A DNA stretch of 7,755 nucleotides from contig JABMPG010000284.1 in assembly GCA_013203855.1 (NCBI GenBank), positions 1-7,755 on the forward strand, read 5' to 3'. This DNA comes from a bacterium (lineage in GTDB: Bacteria > Sumerlaeota > Sumerlaeia > UBA8349). The position numbers were made by a program, and so were the translations under genes. The notes beneath the pieces are model-generated. The model saw nothing but the letters and a program-made list of their open reading frames with translations. It was not told where the DNA came from and did not search any database. Shown here one piece after another: positions 6,365 through 7,755 of the stretch; position 1 is the first letter of the stretch; the number at the start of each line of letters is the position of its first letter.

Positions 6365-7372
6365 TCAGGGCAGCCAGAGGTAATAGAACGGCGTTCCCAG
6401 AGCATGCAGGGATTCGCCCAGATCGAGCCGAAAGAGGTTGATCTGGGGCTGAGGGCCCGACTCCGCGACTTGGCCACGGTTGGACCGGGCCCAAGCGTAG
6501 TAATTACCGTGATAGTCGCCGGGATACTTGCAGGCGACCAGGGAGGCATCCTCGATCCCGGCCAGACGTTTGGCGCCTTCGAAAGCCTGATCGAAATTGC
6601 CGACATGGTCGATGAGTCCTGCTTCGAGGGCCTGTTTCGCCGTATAAATGCGGCCGTTTGCCAGTTCGCGGACGCGCTCCTCGCTCAGTCTGGGGCGGCC
6701 CTGGACGACGATATTCACGAAGCGTTCGTGCATCTCGTCGATGACGCCCTGGAGGATCTCGCGGTCCCCTTTGGAAAACTCACGCCACATCGAGCCGGTG
6801 TCCTTGTACTCGCCGGACTTGATGACCCGCATGTCCAGCCCGATCTTTCGTCCCAGACCGCCGATTTCGGGGAAAAAGGCGATGACACCGATCGATCCGG
6901 TGACAGTCGTGGGCAGGGCCCAGATCTCGTCCCCAGCCATGGCGGCGTAATACCCGCCAGAGGCGGCAAGGTCCATGCAGATGACGGCGATCTTGACGCC
7001 GGTCTTTTCCTTAAACCGTTTCAGTTCCTGATGGATCAGATCGCTGGCCGTGACCTGTCCGCCCGGGGAATTGACGCGCAGGAGAAGGGCCTTCACGCGG
7101 TGATCGGATTCGGCGTAATCCAGCACGTCCTTGAGTTGCACGAGGGCGCTGGGCCGGGAGAACCAGCCACCTTCGCGGGGCTCGTCGTCCAGGAGGCCGT
7201 CCAGGCTGACAAGGAGGACCTGGTCGCTGGTCCAGATGCTTTGGGCTTCGATCAGAGTTTCGACCGCCATATCGCGTCGGCGGACCGGGCCCTGGAAGGG
7301 AATGAAGATACAGCCCGTCAGACTCGCTAGTACGGCCAGCAGGAGAGCAATCACGAACAGACGATTTCGCAT
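6365..7372 (-). CDS. sppA: Signal peptide peptidase SppA, S49 family, predicted lipoprotein
   Basis: SppA cleaves left-over signal peptides and some membrane-associated proteins using a Ser-Lys dyad. The 335-residue product has the S49 hallmarks: RVNSPGGQVTASD at 99-111, the nucleophile Ser138 in DLAASGGYYAAM, TGSIGVI at 158-164, and the general base Lys190 in SGEYKDTGS. The Ser-Lys spacing of 52 residues is the one I recall for Bacillus SppA. Length fits the short single-domain form rather than the double-length E. coli form. The N-terminus (MRNR, hydrophobic 5-18, LTGC at 18-21) reads as a lipobox, so Cys21 may be lipidated rather than the segment staying a transmembrane anchor. The tail after about residue 280 is less conserved and aromatic. 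The start at 7372 is supported by AAGGA (7379-7383) with a six-base spacer. The mini ribosomal-protein gene lies 143 bases upstream and the dehydrogenase gene 57 bases downstream. Family assignment is very confident; the lipoprotein reading is moderate. Confidence 0.95.
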   Translation of the reverse strand: MRNRLFVIALLLAVLASLTGCIFIPFQGPVRRRDMAVETLIEAQSIWTSDQVLLVSLDGLLDDEPREGGWFSRPSALVQLKDVLDYAESDHRVKALLLRVNSPGGQVTASDLIHQELKRFKEKTGVKIAVICMDLAASGGYYAAMAGDEIWALPTTVTGSIGVIAFFPEIGGLGRKIGLDMRVIKSGEYKDTGSMWREFSKGDREILQGVIDEMHERFVNIVVQGRPRLSEERVRELANGRIYTAKQALEAGLIDHVGNFDQAFEGAKRLAGIEDASLVACKYPGDYHGNYYAWARSNRGQVAESGPQPQINLFRLDLGESLHALGTPFYYLWLP

Positions 7373-7378
7373 GTTGTA

Positions 7379-7383
7379 TCCTT
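7379..7383 (-). promoter_or_regulatory. Shine-Dalgarno site of sppA
   Basis: The minus strand reads AAGGA six bases before the ATG at 7372. It fixes the start immediately ahead of the signal sequence. Confidence 0.7.
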
Positions 7384-7433
7384 GAATATCGCGGGATGAT
7401 CCATCTCAAAAAAGAGAAGGCGCGAACACAACC

Positions 7434-7471
7434 CTCCCCTCCAGTCGGAGTAGGATGAACGTCCGAGGGAG
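7434..7471. repeat. Interrupted inverted repeat between the mini ribosomal-protein gene and sppA
   Basis: TCGGA (7445-7449) pairs with TCCGA (7462-7466) across a 12-base loop. CTCCC (7434-7438) pairs with GGGAG (7467-7471), giving a second stem after a six-base bulge. On the minus strand a TTTTTT run (7473-7478) precedes the hairpin instead of following it, so this is not a standard intrinsic terminator for the upstream gene. It could be part of the sppA leader. Confidence 0.35.
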
Positions 7472-7515
7472 AAAAAAGACTATGTCCGCGCTCTTTAGAT
7501 AGCAGCCGGAAGGAA

Positions 7516-7602
7516 CTAACGGCGGTGACGCATCTTCTTCCGCAGTTTTTTCAGTTTATGCTTGCGGATCTTTTTTCTCCGCTTTTTGATGATGCTTCCC
7601 AT
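7516..7602 (-). CDS. 28-residue AURKAIP1/COX24-type small ribosomal protein (bS22/mS38-like)
   Basis: This very short gene encodes 28 residues beginning MGSIIKKRRKK and ending in RHRR. Roughly two thirds of the residues are Lys, Arg or His, and none is acidic. The start MGS-hydrophobic-IKKRRK is the signature of the bacterial AURKAIP1/COX24 family. That family includes the actinobacterial 30S protein bS22 and resembles the conserved C-terminus of mitochondrial mS38; known members bind 16S/12S rRNA at the small subunit. The expected role here is therefore a rRNA-binding component of the 30S subunit. The start is fixed by the family signature. The nearest Shine-Dalgarno-like AAGGA (7618-7622) is an unusual 15 bases upstream, with a small hairpin between. 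It stands alone, 143 bases before sppA, and is short enough to be missed by length-filtered gene callers. Family call confident from the N-terminal signature; expression and ribosome binding in this organism are inferred. Confidence 0.88.
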   Translation of the reverse strand: MGSIIKKRRKKIRKHKLKKLRKKMRHRR

Positions 7603-7609
7603 GGAGGAC

Positions 7610-7622
7610 GGATGAAATCCTT
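7610..7622 (-). promoter_or_regulatory. Distant Shine-Dalgarno overlapped by a mini-hairpin, ahead of the bS22-like gene
   Basis: The minus strand reads AAGGATTTCATCC. AAGGA (7618-7622) is the only Shine-Dalgarno-like sequence near the start, and GGAT/ATCC can fold with a three-base loop that covers part of it. If it folds, the hairpin would either mask the site or shorten the 15-base distance to the ATG. Folding and effect are inference. Confidence 0.35.
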
Positions 7623-7636
7623 TCTGTAAGACATAG

Positions 7637-7671
7637 GGCAGGGGCGCGACACTGTCCCGGGTGCACCTGCC
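7637..7671 (-). other. Leader hairpin upstream of the bS22-like gene
   Basis: GGCAGG (7637-7642) and CCTGCC (7666-7671) form a perfect six-base-pair GC-rich stem enclosing 23 bases. It lies in the probable untranslated leader. Ribosomal-protein leaders often carry regulatory structure, but I do not recognise a known motif here. Confidence 0.35.
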
Positions 7672-7689
7672 AGCAATCCCGAATTTTCC

Positions 7690-7718
7690 TTTTTAGCGAA
7701 AAGACCGGCGACAGGCAA
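7690..7718 (-). promoter_or_regulatory. Possible weak promoter for the bS22-like gene
   Basis: On the minus strand TTGCCT (7713-7718, four of six matches to TTGACA) is followed after 17 bases by TAAAAA (7690-7695, four of six matches to TATAAT). It would give a leader of about 80 bases including the 7637-7671 hairpin. The matches are modest and the region is AT-rich, so this is tentative. Confidence 0.3.
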
Positions 7719-7743
7719 CAAAAAAGAACTGGATTTTGGTTGC
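7715..7743. repeat. Imperfect inverted repeat near the right edge
   Basis: GCAAC (7715-7719) pairs with GTTGC (7739-7743). After one mismatch, AAAA (7721-7724) pairs with TTTT (7734-7737) around a nine-base loop. It could belong to the end of a transcript entering from the right, but the U-run lies inside the minus-strand arm rather than after it. The stem overlaps the tentative -35 at 7713-7718. Confidence 0.35.
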
Positions 7744-7755
7744 GCGGGTCTGGGA

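Noticed and set aside
6404..7330. 308-residue plus-strand open frame opposite sppA
   Set aside because: It is almost coextensive with a clear S49 peptidase gene and is explained as its antisense shadow.
7434..7478. Intrinsic terminator for the bS22-like gene
   Set aside because: The U-run lies before the hairpin in the direction of transcription, and the stem is interrupted by a six-base bulge.
1..7755. CRISPR array, defence system, transposon, integron or phage genes
   Set aside because: No regularly spaced repeats, transposase, integrase, recombinase or nuclease motifs are visible; the genes are housekeeping or secreted-protein types.

Overview
The window is about 7.8 kb of moderately GC-rich bacterial DNA. 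All six genes I can support lie on the minus strand, so transcription runs from the high to the low coordinates. The gene mix is housekeeping genes plus one large secreted protein of a polysaccharide-enzyme type. Together with a COX24-type mini ribosomal protein and long structured spacers, it suggests a PVC-superphylum bacterium (planctomycete, Lentisphaera or Kiritimatiella-like) or a neighbouring candidate phylum. That placement is inference; the window has no rRNA or other phylogenetic marker to settle it.

Layout in transcription order. At 7516-7602 is a 28-residue, extremely basic protein of the AURKAIP1/COX24 family (bacterial bS22, mitochondrial mS38), preceded by a structured leader. 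At 6365-7372 is a signal peptide peptidase (SppA, family S49) whose signal sequence ends in a lipobox. At 5330-6307 is a D-2-hydroxyacid dehydrogenase of the glycerate dehydrogenase/hydroxypyruvate reductase type. A good sigma70-like promoter sits directly on its start codon, which implies a leaderless transcript. Forty bases later comes a 1144-residue exported protein (1855-5289) with an N-terminal ligand-binding-like beta domain, a large beta region, an alpha-helical toroid-like region and C-terminal beta domains. It is probably a carbohydrate-active enzyme, but I do not recognise the family.

A 361-base spacer (1494-1854) follows. It holds no convincing gene but has a cluster of perfect hairpins and a plausible promoter. 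That promoter serves a two-gene unit: a small exported protein with a superoxide-reductase/SoxZ-like beta fold (960-1493), then lipoyl synthase lipA (80-958), separated by a single base.

The genes do not form one obvious pathway. The two units that look co-transcribed are dehydrogenase plus large secreted protein, and SOR/SoxZ-like protein plus lipA. I found no defence system, CRISPR array, transposase, integrase, tRNA or rRNA. The points most worth following up are the unannotated 28-residue ribosomal protein, the leaderless-promoter arrangement, the large unclassified secreted protein and the secreted SOR/SoxZ-like protein that lacks expected metal ligands.
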